NCBI GenBank assembly: GCA_000415505.1
Contig: KE354221.1
Coordinates: 1-47,451, forward strand
DNA: 47,451 nt
DNA from: Streptomyces afghaniensis 772
GTDB taxonomy: Bacteria; Actinomycetota; Actinomycetes; Streptomycetales; Streptomycetaceae
Direction: 5' to 3'
Positions 27,705-36,938 of this stretch are shown here, piece by piece (the stretch's first letter is position 1; the number at the start of each line of letters is the position of its first letter). A model generated the notes under the pieces. It did not search any database. It was given only the letters and a program-made list of their open reading frames with translations, and was not told the origin of the DNA. The translations under genes and the position numbers were made by a program.

Positions 27705-28176
27705 AGTCACCCGAATTCGCCCTAAGTTCGCGGCGAACGTGATATGAGCCCCTCTGGAGTCCCGGGCCCGGCTCACATAAGCTCTTCACAAGGCTCGCGC
27801 ATCATCCTTACGCTTGAGTCCCGGACGGCATATCCGGGCTCTTGCGCATCTACCGGACATATGCAAGAGACGCAGATCACAGTGATGTGAACGTAACCAT
27901 CGAAGGGGTTCGAAGGTCTAAGTTGACGATGTCAGGGAGCGTCTTGGGGGGCGTCACCTGGCATCTGGAGATGTCTTGGGGGACTTCTCCAGAGATGCGT
28001 TGCCGGGGCACGTACACCGGGAAGCTTTGAGCGGCCCTCCCGGTCGTGCGTTGTCCCGGCAGACCGCACACGGCAGTACGGCGAGTTTTGCTCGTTTTGC
28101 TCAACAGCGATTCAGGCGCTGTCCTCACAGACGCCCGGCCGGATCCCGTGGGGGGAATCCGTACCGGGACTGGGAA
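27705..28176 (+). other. Intergenic region without a clear gene; candidate leader or small RNA
   Basis: This 472-nt stretch follows copA and ends at a strong plus-strand terminator that no annotated gene explains. It is less GC-rich than its surroundings. It holds an inverted repeat CCCGGA/TCCGGG (27820-27838) and another, ACAGCG/CGCTGT (28104-28122). A short frame from 27886 (MNVTIEGVRRSK..., 47 codons) has no convincing ribosome site. The content suggests either a small RNA ending at the terminator or the leftover ends of a deleted gene. From memory, an sRNA has been reported next to the citrate synthase gene of S. coelicolor. Confidence 0.4.
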
Positions 28177-28236
28177 GGCGCCCTGGTCGTCGGCCCGTGG
28201 GGGGACCGGCGACAGGGCGCCTTCTTTTCTGCTTCT
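28177..28236 (+). terminator. Strong intrinsic terminator, plus strand
   Basis: GGCGCCCTG with an extended arm pairs with CAGGGCGCC over about 18 nt with one bulge, ending at 28221. The T-rich run TTCTTTTCTGCTTCT follows. This is the most classical rho-independent terminator in the window. Confidence 0.85.
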
Positions 28237-28294
28237 CGGCCCCTTCTTCTGCTTCTCTTCTCCTACGGCCTGCTCGCCCCGCACCTACGCAAGA

Positions 28295-28328
28295 GCCCCC
28301 GCACCCGCACAAGCGCGGATACGGGGGC
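28295..28328 (-). terminator. Hairpin terminator after citA
   Basis: On the minus strand GCCCCCG-ATCCGC pairs with GCGG-CGGGGGC around a 6-nt loop, 19 nt beyond the citA stop. Confidence 0.75.
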
Positions 28329-28347
28329 CGAGCGGTAGTACTGCGCC

Positions 28348-29637
<1,290 letters not shown>

Positions 29638-29712
29638 GTCATCCCTCACCGACGTTGTGCCTCTTCTTCGAGGTGCCCTGACTGTCTCTACCATCCCCCA
29701 CTCGGCTCAGGA

Positions 29713-29761
29713 GAGTGCACTCGGGGTCGACCATCGGGCCTATTGACGGCACTGAGTGCCG
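29713..29761. promoter_or_regulatory. Two palindromes sharing half-sites upstream of citA
   Basis: GAGTGCACTC (29713-29722) and CGGCACTGAGTGCCG (29747-29761) are perfect palindromes built on AGTGC/GCACT half-sites. A further single AGTGCTC lies at 29801. On the minus strand the second palindrome falls between TTGGCG and TAGGCC, 17 nt apart, a possible citA promoter. A repressor or activator binding both sites is plausible. Confidence 0.5.
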
Positions 29762-29815
29762 CCAACTTCCTCATCCTGCCCCCTGTGTTCCCCTTCTGGA
29801 AGTGCTCTGTGACCT

Positions 29816-32095
29816 TCACGACTCATTTGATCGATCATTTTTCTGCGAACCGAGCCGGAAGTCGAGTGCCGTGCACCGGCGGCCCGCGGAAACGGAGCGC
29901 ACCGCCTGCCCGATCGCCCTGCGCGAACCGACGAGGACGACCAGCTGTTTGGCCCGGGTGACCGCCGTGTAGAGCAGGTTCCGCTGGAGCATCATCCAGG
30001 CGCCCGTGGTGACCGGGATGACGACCGCCGGGTACTCGCTGCCCTGGGAGCGGTGGATGGTCACGGCGTAGGCGTGAGCCAGCTCGTCGAGCTCGTCGAA
30101 CTCGTAGGGGACCTCCTCGTCCTCGTCCGTCAGGACCGTCAGGCGCTGGTCGACCGGGTCGAGCGAGGTGACCACACCGACGGTGCCGTTGAAGACGCCG
30201 TTCTTGCCCTTCTCGTAATTGTTGCGAATCTGGGTGACCTTGTCGCCGACACGGAACACCCGTCCGCCGAATCTCTTCTCGGGCACGTCGGGGCGGCCGG
30301 GGGTGACGGCCTGCTGGAGCAGGCCGTTGAGAGTGCCCGCGCCCGCCGGGCCCCGGTGCATGGGGGCGAGGACCTGCACGTCCCGGCGGGGGTCCAGCCC
30401 GAACTTGGCCGGGATCCGCCGCGCCGCCACGTCCACCGTGAGCCGCCCCGCCTCCTCCGTGTCGTCCTCGACGAAGAGGAAGAAGTCCTTCATGCCGTCG
30501 GTGAGCGGGTGTTGGCCGGCGTTGATCCGGTGCGCGTTCGTCACCACGCCCGACTGCTGGGCCTGCCGGAAGACCCGGGTGAGGCGGACGGCGGGGATCG
30601 GGCTCCCGTCGGCCAGGAGGTCGCGCAGCACCTCGCCCGCGCCGACGCTGGGCAGCTGGTCCACGTCCCCGACGAACAGCAGATGGGCTCCCGGGGGAAC
30701 GGCCTTCACCAGCTTGTTGGCGAGGAGCAGGTCCAGCATGGACGCCTCGTCGACCACCACCAGGTCGGCGTCCAGCGGGCGGTCCCGGTCGTAGGCCGCG
30801 TCGCCGCCGGGCTTCAGCTCCAGCAGGCGGTGGACCGTGGAGGCCTCGGCGCCGGTGAGCTCGGACAGGCGCTTGGCGGCCCGGCCGGTCGGGGCGGCGA
30901 GCACGACCTTCGCCTTCTTGGCGCGGGCCAGCTCCACGATGGAGCGGACCGTGAAGGACTTGCCGCAGCCGGGGCCGCCGGTGAGGACGGCGACCTTCTC
31001 GGTCAGCGCGAGCTTGACGGCGGCCTCCTGCTCGGGGGCGAGGTCGGCGCCGGTGCGGGTTCTCAGCCAGCCGAGGGCCTTGTCCCAGGTGACCGCCCGG
31101 AAGCCCGGCATCCGGTCCTGCTCGGTGCGCAGGAGACGCAGCAGCTGGGCGGAGAGGGAGAGTTCGGCGCGGTGGAAGGGGACGAGGTAGACGGCGGTGA
31201 CCGGCTCCGAGGCGCCGTCGGGACCGGGGACCTTCTCCCGTACGACCCCGGGGTCGCCGCCGTCCTCGGGGGCCTCGGCCAGCTCCGCGAGGCACTCGAT
31301 GACGAGCCCGGTGCCGACCTGGAGCAGCTTCACCGCGTCCGCGATCAGCCGCTCCTCCGGGAGGTAGCAGTTGCCCTGGTCGGTGGCCTGCGACAGCGCG
31401 TACTGCAGGCCCGCCTTGACGCGCTCCGGGCTGTCGTGCGGGATGCCGACGGACTGGGCGATCTTGTCGGCGGTGAGGAAGCCGATGCCCCAGACGTCGG
31501 CGGCGAGGCGGTAGGGCTGGTTCTTCACCACGGAGATGGAGGCGTCGCCGTACTTCTTGTAGATCCGCACCGCGATGGACGTGGACACCTCGACGGTCTG
31601 GAGGAAGAGCATGACCTCCTTGATGGCCTTCTGTTCCTCCCAGGCATCGGCGATCTTCTTCGTCCGCTTGGGCCCGAGGCCCGGGACCTCGATGAGCCGC
31701 TTGGGCTCCTCCTCGATGATCTGGAGGGTGTCCAGGCCGAAGTGCTGCGTGATGCGGTCGGCGAAGACCGGGCCGATGCCCTTGACCAGCCCGGAGCCGA
31801 GGTAGCGGCGGATGCCCTGGACGGTGGCCGGCAGGACCGTCGTGTAGTTCTCCACGTGGAACTGCTTGCCGTACTGGGGGTGCGAGCCCCAGCGGCCCTC
31901 CATGCGCAGCGACTCCCCGACCTGGGCACCGAGCAGCGCGCCCACGACCGTGAGCAGATCGCCGCCGCCTCTGCCGGTGTCGACCCGGGCGACCGTGTAG
32001 CCGTTCTCCTCGTTGGCGTACGTGATGCGCTCGAGAACGCCTTCGAGCACGGCGAGCCGCCGATCGCCGGCGGGGGTTCCCGTCTGGTTGGGCAT
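29816..32095 (-). CDS. RecD2-type ATP-dependent DNA helicase (SF1B)
   Basis: A 759-residue helicase starting at the ATG at 32095. The N-terminal region (about 10-100) begins LEGVLERITYANEENGYTVARV, the RecD2 OB-like domain. Tandem helix-hairpin-helix motifs follow (LVKGIGPVFADRI, LIEVPGLGPKRTKKI, VWGIGFLTADKIA). Motor motifs are LTGGPGCGKSFT (Walker A, about 370), VVDEASMLD (Walker B), VGDVDQLPSVGAGEVLRDL, and C-terminal AVTIHRSQGSEYP and YTAVTRAK. RecD2 proteins act apart from RecBCD as 5'-3' helicases in repair or replication-fork handling. Streptomycetes use AdnAB rather than RecBCD, which fits the stand-alone form. Confidence 0.92.
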   Translation of the reverse strand: MPNQTGTPAGDRRLAVLEGVLERITYANEENGYTVARVDTGRGGGDLLTVVGALLGAQVGESLRMEGRWGSHPQYGKQFHVENYTTVLPATVQGIRRYLGSGLVKGIGPVFADRITQHFGLDTLQIIEEEPKRLIEVPGLGPKRTKKIADAWEEQKAIKEVMLFLQTVEVSTSIAVRIYKKYGDASISVVKNQPYRLAADVWGIGFLTADKIAQSVGIPHDSPERVKAGLQYALSQATDQGNCYLPEERLIADAVKLLQVGTGLVIECLAELAEAPEDGGDPGVVREKVPGPDGASEPVTAVYLVPFHRAELSLSAQLLRLLRTEQDRMPGFRAVTWDKALGWLRTRTGADLAPEQEAAVKLALTEKVAVLTGGPGCGKSFTVRSIVELARAKKAKVVLAAPTGRAAKRLSELTGAEASTVHRLLELKPGGDAAYDRDRPLDADLVVVDEASMLDLLLANKLVKAVPPGAHLLFVGDVDQLPSVGAGEVLRDLLADGSPIPAVRLTRVFRQAQQSGVVTNAHRINAGQHPLTDGMKDFFLFVEDDTEEAGRLTVDVAARRIPAKFGLDPRRDVQVLAPMHRGPAGAGTLNGLLQQAVTPGRPDVPEKRFGGRVFRVGDKVTQIRNNYEKGKNGVFNGTVGVVTSLDPVDQRLTVLTDEDEEVPYEFDELDELAHAYAVTIHRSQGSEYPAVVIPVTTGAWMMLQRNLLYTAVTRAKQLVVLVGSRRAIGQAVRSVSAGRRCTALDFRLGSQKNDRSNES

Positions 32096-32158
32096 GATCC
32101 GACCGTACCGCCGGGGGGTGACAGCGGGAGTGGGCGGTGAGGGGCGTGGGTCCGGTCG

Positions 32159-32170
32159 TATCGGCCGATA
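32159..32170. promoter_or_regulatory. Palindrome in the recD2/DUF6230 divergent spacer
   Basis: TATCGGCCGATA is a perfect 12-nt palindrome 45 nt before the proposed DUF6230 start. It may be an operator for the isoprenoid module. Confidence 0.35.
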
Positions 32171-32215
32171 GTGAGTTCGGCAGTACTTCGGTCCGGAACG
32201 GTCGTTGGGCCAGGC

Positions 32216-32819
32216 GTGATCAAGAACAACAGTCCCGTGACGGCGCGGACCGGGCGCACGAGCCGCCTGCGGTTCGCACTGGCCCTGGCACCCCTGCTCC
32301 TGGGTGCCTCCGCCCTGCTGGCCGGAAGCGCCGCGGGGGCCGGTCTCCGTGGCGTTCGCGGGGGAGGTGCCGGTCACGGTCCATGCCGCTCGGGTGGCCG
32401 GGTCGGGTGTCTCGGCCTCTCCGGGCGCCTCCGGGCATGGCGGTCTGCTGCCGGCGCTGGCCACGCGGGTGGAGCGGGCCACCGTGCACGACGCCTGCGT
32501 GACCTCCACCGCCCGCCTGCCGGTCGTCGGCGCGGTGACGGCCGTCGTGCGGATCGAGCGTGCGGCGGCCACCGGGTTGACCGTGGAGACGGGCAAGACC
32601 ACTGCCGGGTCGGTGAAGCTGTCCGGCGCGACGTTCGGCACACCGCAGAGGGCCCCGGACCGGCCCACGGGCCTGTTCACCGTCGGCGCGGAGCAGGTCA
32701 GCGGCAGCCGGGTGACCACGCAGCCGCACGCCTTCACGGCCGGGACGATCACCTCCCGGGGTGTGGCCATCGAGGTGCGCCGGGCCGAGGGCGGCTGCGA
32801 GCCGGGAGCGGCCCGATGA
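32216..32819 (+). pseudogene. DUF6230-type exported membrane protein, frameshifted after the signal/anchor
   Basis: From the GTG at 32216 the first frame reads MIKNNSPVTARTGRTSRLRF and a hydrophobic helix ending LLAGSAAGA. The rest continues in the next frame from about 32340 to 32819: PVSVAFAGEVPVTVHAARV, VHDACVTSTARLPVVG, TTQPHAFTAGTITSRGVAIE and a C-terminal GGCE. Removing one G from the run at 32335-32339 would join them into about 200 residues. This layout (basic N-terminus, one helix, external domain with two conserved Cys) is that of DUF6230, usually encoded next to DUF6114 as here. The stop overlaps the DUF6114 start (ATGA). The function of the family is unknown. Confidence 0.72.
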
Positions 32820-33217
32820 GCGCGGTGATCCGGCCCGCCGGGTGGTCCGCGTGGCCTGCCGGGTGGTCCGCGTGGCGTCAGGGCCGTCCGTTCGCGGCGG
32901 GACTGCTGCTCGCCCTCGGCGGGCTGGAGTTGATCGGCGTCTCCTGGGTGGGGCTGGGATTCCTGCGGTTCACCGGCACCGCGGGCGCGGCCTCATGGAC
33001 CCTGGGCGCCCTGTTCGTCGTCGCCGGTGTGACGACGTGGCGCAACCCCGCCCTGCGCTACTTCTCCGGCGTCCTGGCCGGCGTGCTGTCCCTGGTCAGC
33101 CTGGTCGCCGCCAACCTCGGCGGCCTGCTCCTCGGCTTCCTGCTCACCGCCGTCGGCAGCGCCCTGGCCCTGGCCTGGATCCCCCAGCAGGCGCCTTCGA
33201 CTCGAGAGGAGGCGTGA
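32816..33217 (+). CDS. DUF6114 small integral membrane protein
   Basis: A 133-residue protein with a Trp-rich, basic N-terminus (WSAWPAGWSAWRQGRPFAAG) and four predicted membrane helices, ending in a short polar tail (PQQAPSTREEA). The GRPFAAGLLLALGGLEL start of helix 1 is characteristic of DUF6114 as I recall it. It overlaps the DUF6230 gene and is followed, after 1 nt, by the prenyl-synthase fusion, so the three form one operon. Function is unknown. A role in anchoring or transporting an isoprenoid product is only a guess from the neighbour. Confidence 0.75.
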   Translation: MSAVIRPAGWSAWPAGWSAWRQGRPFAAGLLLALGGLELIGVSWVGLGFLRFTGTAGAASWTLGALFVVAGVTTWRNPALRYFSGVLAGVLSLVSLVAANLGGLLLGFLLTAVGSALALAWIPQQAPSTREEA

Positions 33218-33218
33218 G

Positions 33219-35087
33219 GTGAGGCCTTTGCCCGTGCACCCCGCCCGCGTCTACCGGAGCAGCGGCATCCACGACCCGGTCCTGCGCCGCGGCTACGAGG
33301 AATGCCGCCGCGCCACCCGCGCCAGGGGCGAGATCGAGTACGCCGTCTCGCTGCTGCTCCCGCCGCCCCTGCGGATCGCGACCTGGGCGTTGTACGGCGC
33401 CGGGGTGACGGTGGACTGCCTGGCCGACACGGCACAGCCGTCGGACACGAAGGACGCCGGGCGCGCCGAGCGGCTGGAGGCGTGGATCTCGGCGTTCGAC
33501 GCCGACCTGCGCGACGGCCGCAGCACCGACCCGGTACGGAAAGCGCTGATCCACACCATGCTCACGTGGAACCTGCCGCCGGGATTCATGCACACCCAGT
33601 TCGAGCAGCTGCGCCTGGACGCCCACGGGCGCCGGTTCGCCACGTGGGAGGAGTGGCGACGCTACAACGGCCTCGTCACCACCCCGTTCCTGCTGCGCGC
33701 GGCCTCCCTGATGATGCGGGTCGCGGGTCTGTCCGCCGAACCCGAGTCGATCGCCTCAGGCGTACCGGAGGCGGCGGTGGCGTGGCAGACGGCAGCCGAC
33801 GCCATCCTCCTCACCGATGCCCTCGTCGACCTCTCCGAAGACCTGGCCGACGGACATGTGCCGCTGCCGCAGGAGGCCCTGGACGAGGCCGGCGTACGCC
33901 GCGCCGACCTCCTGGACCGGCGCAGCACCCCCGCCTTCGAGGAACTGGTGCGCCGCCTGGCCGACAGGGCCCGTGGCTGGCTGGACCGGACACCGGTGCC
34001 GCCCGTGCTGCACCCGGCGGTCGGCATCGCGCTCGGCGCTTACACAGACCTGTACCGGCTGCGCCTGAGGGCCGCCGCCGACGCTCCGGCCGCGCTGCTG
34101 CTGCGCCGCCCGGCCGTGCCGGGAGGTGCCCGGCTGCGCGTGCTGCTGCCCGCCCGGACGCGGGTCGCACTGGCCTGGACCCTCTTCCCGCTCCCCGTAC
34201 GCCCCTGCCCGCCGCCGGAACCGGCCGGCCCGCCCGCAGGACCGGCCAGGGCCGAAGCGACCGAAGCACGCCCTCTCACCACCGAGCGGCGGCCGGTGGT
34301 CCCTCCGGCACCGCACCCGTCCGGCGCCCGCCCGCCCCGGTTGCCCGCCGGGGCCGTGCCGCGCCACGTCGCGATCGTGATGGACGGCAACGGCCGCTGG
34401 GCCACCGCCCGGGGCCTGCCGCGCCCCGAGGGCCACCGGGCGGGCGCCGACGCACTGGTCGACGTCGTCCACGGCGCCCTGGAGATCGGCCTGAAGTACC
34501 TGACCGTGTACGCGTTCTCCACCGAGAACTGGAAACGCCCGGCTGACGAACTGCAGGCCCTGATGCAGGAGGTGCCCCGGCAGCTGCGGCGGATCACGGA
34601 CGACGCCAAGCCGCTGGACGTCCGCGTGCGCTGGGCCGGACTGCGCTCCCGCCTGCCGGCCGACGTCATCGAGACACTCGTCGACGCGGAGCAGGGCACC
34701 CGCGACCGCACCGGGCTCACCCTGACCGTGTGCCTCAACTACGGCGGCCGGGCCGAGATCACGGCAGCAGCGGCACACCTCGCGCAAGAGGCGGTCGCCG
34801 GGCGGATCGACCCCGCCTCGGTCTCCGAGCACGCCTTCGCCCGCCACCTGCACGTCCCCGAGCTGCCGGACGTCGACCTGCTGCTGCGCACCGGCGGCGA
34901 CCAGCGCACCTCCAACTTCCTGCCCTGGCAGGCCACTTATGCCGAGCTGCTGTTCCTCGACACCCCGTGGCCGGAAGTGGACCGCCGTGACCTCTGGGAC
35001 GCGATCGAGCAGTACGCCCGCCGCACCCGCCGCTACGGCTCCGTCCCTCGCATTCCCGCGCAGGCCCGGCCGGCGCATGGGGCGTGA
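33219..35087 (+). CDS. Fusion of a squalene/phytoene-synthase-like domain with a cis-prenyltransferase (UppS-like)
   Basis: A 622-residue two-domain protein starting at the GTG at 33219 with AGGAGG 6 nt upstream. Residues about 25-300 match the squalene/phytoene synthase fold: YAVSLLLPPPLRIATWALY, a first Asp motif D66CLAD70, YATW-like RFATWEEWRRYN, and a second motif D204LSEDLADG followed by VPLPQEALDEAGV. A Pro-rich linker (about 325-375) leads to a complete cis-prenyltransferase: IVMDGNGRWA (Asp389), RPEGHRAG, YAFSTENWKRP, and RTGGDQRTSNFLPWQATYAE (near 557). The second domain should extend an allylic diphosphate with cis units; the first would ionise or couple prenyl diphosphates head-to-head. 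Both active sites look intact. The DUF6230/DUF6114 neighbours suggest a membrane-linked isoprenoid. Confidence 0.85.
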   Translation: MRPLPVHPARVYRSSGIHDPVLRRGYEECRRATRARGEIEYAVSLLLPPPLRIATWALYGAGVTVDCLADTAQPSDTKDAGRAERLEAWISAFDADLRDGRSTDPVRKALIHTMLTWNLPPGFMHTQFEQLRLDAHGRRFATWEEWRRYNGLVTTPFLLRAASLMMRVAGLSAEPESIASGVPEAAVAWQTAADAILLTDALVDLSEDLADGHVPLPQEALDEAGVRRADLLDRRSTPAFEELVRRLADRARGWLDRTPVPPVLHPAVGIALGAYTDLYRLRLRAAADAPAALLLRRPAVPGGARLRVLLPARTRVALAWTLFPLPVRPCPPPEPAGPPAGPARAEATEARPLTTERRPVVPPAPHPSGARPPRLPAGAVPRHVAIVMDGNGRWATARGLPRPEGHRAGADALVDVVHGALEIGLKYLTVYAFSTENWKRPADELQALMQEVPRQLRRITDDAKPLDVRVRWAGLRSRLPADVIETLVDAEQGTRDRTGLTLTVCLNYGGRAEITAAAAHLAQEAVAGRIDPASVSEHAFARHLHVPELPDVDLLLRTGGDQRTSNFLPWQATYAELLFLDTPWPEVDRRDLWDAIEQYARRTRRYGSVPRIPAQARPAHGA

Positions 35088-35150
35088 GCCGCCGGTACGG
35101 CCGGCCGGGGTCCGACAGTCAGGCCTTCATGTGACTTTCCTTGACGGCCG

Positions 35151-35411
35151 TCACTCTCCGGACTGCTGCTCGTGCCGGTGGGTGCCGCGGGCCAGTCCCT
35201 GCAGCAGCTCGTGCTCGGTCTTCCCGGACTCCCGGGCCATCTTGCGCAGCAGCAGGGCGCAGAGGGCCGCCGCCCCGTCCAGGAGGGCCTCGGTCGCCAT
35301 GGGGTCCTCGCGCCGTCGCTCCGTCACGTAGGCCGTCAGCAGGTCGTTGCCGGAGACGTAAGCGGTCATGAACTCGATGCCGTTACGGAGACGGTCGTAG
35401 TCACTGGTCAT
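35151..35411 (-). CDS. Small conserved-looking protein of unknown function
   Basis: An 86-residue protein starting at the ATG at 35411. It is predicted mostly helical and charged: an N-terminal MTSDYDRLRNGIEFMTAYVS, a middle ERRREDPMATEALLDGAAAL, and a Lys/Glu/His-rich C-terminus. There is no signal peptide, membrane segment, Cys or known motif. It lies 38 nt downstream of the CGNR gene on the same strand, so the two may be co-transcribed. I do not recognise the family; codon use is normal for the region, which supports it being a real gene. Confidence 0.6.
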   Translation of the reverse strand: MTSDYDRLRNGIEFMTAYVSGNDLLTAYVTERRREDPMATEALLDGAAALCALLLRKMARESGKTEHELLQGLARGTHRHEQQSGE

Positions 35412-35448
35412 GGTCGAACCGTCCCACACGGGTGAAGGAGTGACCGAG

Positions 35449-36051
35449 TCACCGCGAGTTGCTGCGGCGGGCATAGGCGCGAGCCGCGCGGGCGCGGTCG
35501 CCGCAGCGGGTGGAGCACCAGTGGCGGCGGCCGTGGCGGAGCAGGTAGCGGTTGCAGGGCGGGGATCCGCAGGCCGTGAGGCGTTCGGCGTCGGGGGACG
35601 TGAGCAGGTCGGCGGCGTCGGCGGCGAGCGTGGCCAGGGCCAGGTCGACGATCGCGGTGGTGGGGTGGGGGGCCGTGCGGTAGGGGCCGGTCTTGTCGTC
35701 CCACCGCAGCAGCGGGGCCGTGGGGACCCGGGTCATCGCTTCGTTGACGGCCGCCACGGCCGCTGGGAGGGCGGGCAGGCCTTCGGCGCGGGCGGCGAAC
35801 AGCGACCTGATCTGTTCGCGCAGGGATCGCAGTTGGGTCGCGCACATCTCCCGCATGCCGGCGTCGACCGGGGCGAGGCCGCGCTGGGTCAGCCAGTGGT
35901 TCGTCTGCGCGGGGGTGCCCAGGAGGTCGAGCGTGTGCCCGCCGGGCAGCGTGATCGCGCTGTTGACGAGAGCGAGAGAGGGGTGTTCCTCCTCGCCCTG
36001 CGCGGGCGGCGGGGCGGGCTGTTCGATCACGGGCTCCTCCATGCTTCTCAT
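35449..36051 (-). CDS. ABATE/CGNR zinc-finger domain protein
   Basis: A 200-residue protein (197 if the ATG at 36042 is used; neither start has a clear ribosome site). The N-terminal part, with LALVNSAITLPGGHTLDLLG and a long helical middle, matches the ABATE domain (stress-induced transcription-related). The C-terminus is a treble-clef zinc finger with four Cys: LTACGSPPCNRYLLR and HWCSTRCGDRARAARAYARR. The usual CGNR tetrad reads CGDR here. Members are thought to be DNA-binding regulators. It is divergent from a metallohydrolase gene with repeated CCGTGAG sites between, which it may bind. Confidence 0.8.
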   Translation of the reverse strand: MRSMEEPVIEQPAPPPAQGEEEHPSLALVNSAITLPGGHTLDLLGTPAQTNHWLTQRGLAPVDAGMREMCATQLRSLREQIRSLFAARAEGLPALPAAVAAVNEAMTRVPTAPLLRWDDKTGPYRTAPHPTTAIVDLALATLAADAADLLTSPDAERLTACGSPPCNRYLLRHGRRHWCSTRCGDRARAARAYARRSNSR

Positions 36052-36059
36052 GGTAGGGC

Positions 36060-36089
36060 TTGCGCCTATCCGTGAGAAGTGGCTACGGT
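36060..36089 (+). promoter_or_regulatory. Promoter of the metallohydrolase gene
   Basis: TTGCGC (36060-36065) and TACGGT (36084-36089) are spaced 18 nt, with a start expected about 33 nt before the GTG at 36129. A CTATCCGTGAG copy fills the spacer. Confidence 0.45.
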
Positions 36090-36121
36090 TACCTCACGGT
36101 TCAAACGCATCTATCCGTGAG
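36066..36121. promoter_or_regulatory. Repeated operator-like motif CTATCCGTGAG
   Basis: Two direct copies of CTATCCGTGAG lie at 36066-36076 and 36111-36121, with an inverted CCTCACGG at 36092-36099 between them. The three sites are about 23 nt apart and flank the -10 box. This is a typical arrangement for a regulator binding cooperatively across a divergent promoter. Confidence 0.6.
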
Positions 36122-36128
36122 GTTTTTC

Positions 36129-36932
36129 GTGTCTGCCCTTCCTGCGACGACCGCCCCCTTCCCCGTCCGCGTCTTCGGTGGCCCGACCGCCCTCTTCGAG
36201 TACGGCGGCCTGCGGTTCCTGACCGACCCGACCTTCGACGCTCCCGGCGACTACCCCCGCGGTGACGGCGGGTTCCTGACGAAGACCGCGGCCTCCGCCA
36301 CCGCCACCGCCGACCTCGGCCGCATCGACGTGGTGCTGCTCTCCCACGACGAGCACGCCGACAACCTCGACACCTCCGGCCGGGCCCTCCTCGCCGGCAT
36401 ACCGCTGACCCTGACCACGCCCGGCGGCGGCGAGCGGCTGCGCGAGAGCCTGGGAGAGAAGGCCAGGGGCCTGGCCGACTGGGCGTCCGTCGAGCTGGAC
36501 CGGCCCGGCGGTGGCACGGTCACCGTGACCGGCGTGCCCGCCGTGCACGGCCCGGGCCCCCGCGAGGAGGTCGAGCCGGTCACCGGTCAGGTCGTCGGCT
36601 TCGTCCTGACCGGTGACGGGCTGCCCACCGTCTACGTCAGCGGCGACAACGCCTCACTCGACGCGGTGAAGGAGGTCGCCGAGCGCTTCGCCCCGGTGGA
36701 CACCGCCGTGCTCTTCGCGGGCGCTCCCCGCTTCTCCGCCCTCTTCGACAACGAGGTCATCGTCCTGGACAGCGCCATGGCCGCCGAGGCCACGCGGATC
36801 CTCGGCGCCCGCCGGGTGGTCCCCGTCCACTACGACAGCTGGGCCCACTTCACCGAGGGCCGTGACGAGTTGCAGGCGGCTTTCACCGCCGCAGGGCTGG
36901 CCGACCGTCTGGACTGGGGCGGACGCGACTGA
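36129..36932 (+). CDS. Metallo-beta-lactamase-fold hydrolase (UlaG/RomA-like)
   Basis: A 267-residue protein starting at the GTG at 36129. It has the MBL-fold strand LFEYGGLRFLTDPTFD, the metal-binding LSHDEHADNLD (HxxHxDxxD form), a distal GVPAVHGPGP His, the VYVSGDNASLDAV Asp and the C-terminal VVPVHYDSWAHF His. This set fits the UlaG/YcbC-like branch of cytoplasmic MBL hydrolases rather than true beta-lactamases; no signal peptide is present. The substrate is unknown. It ends 6 nt before the convergent dihydrofolate-reductase-like gene. Confidence 0.87.
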   Translation: MSALPATTAPFPVRVFGGPTALFEYGGLRFLTDPTFDAPGDYPRGDGGFLTKTAASATATADLGRIDVVLLSHDEHADNLDTSGRALLAGIPLTLTTPGGGERLRESLGEKARGLADWASVELDRPGGGTVTVTGVPAVHGPGPREEVEPVTGQVVGFVLTGDGLPTVYVSGDNASLDAVKEVAERFAPVDTAVLFAGAPRFSALFDNEVIVLDSAMAAEATRILGARRVVPVHYDSWAHFTEGRDELQAAFTAAGLADRLDWGGRD

Positions 36933-36938
36933 CCTGCC

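Noticed and set aside
27895-27925. A tRNA T-arm-like GGTTCGAAGG
   Set aside because: The flanking bases do not pair and no acceptor or anticodon stem can be drawn.
27886-28029. Short protein MNVTIEGVRRSK... of 47 codons
   Set aside because: It has no convincing ribosome site and no recognised motif, so it is described as part of the unexplained intergenic region.
29638-29694. Longer citrate synthase start at 29694
   Set aside because: The added residues are Arg-rich and unlike known citrate synthases, while the GTG at 29637 has a proper ribosome site.
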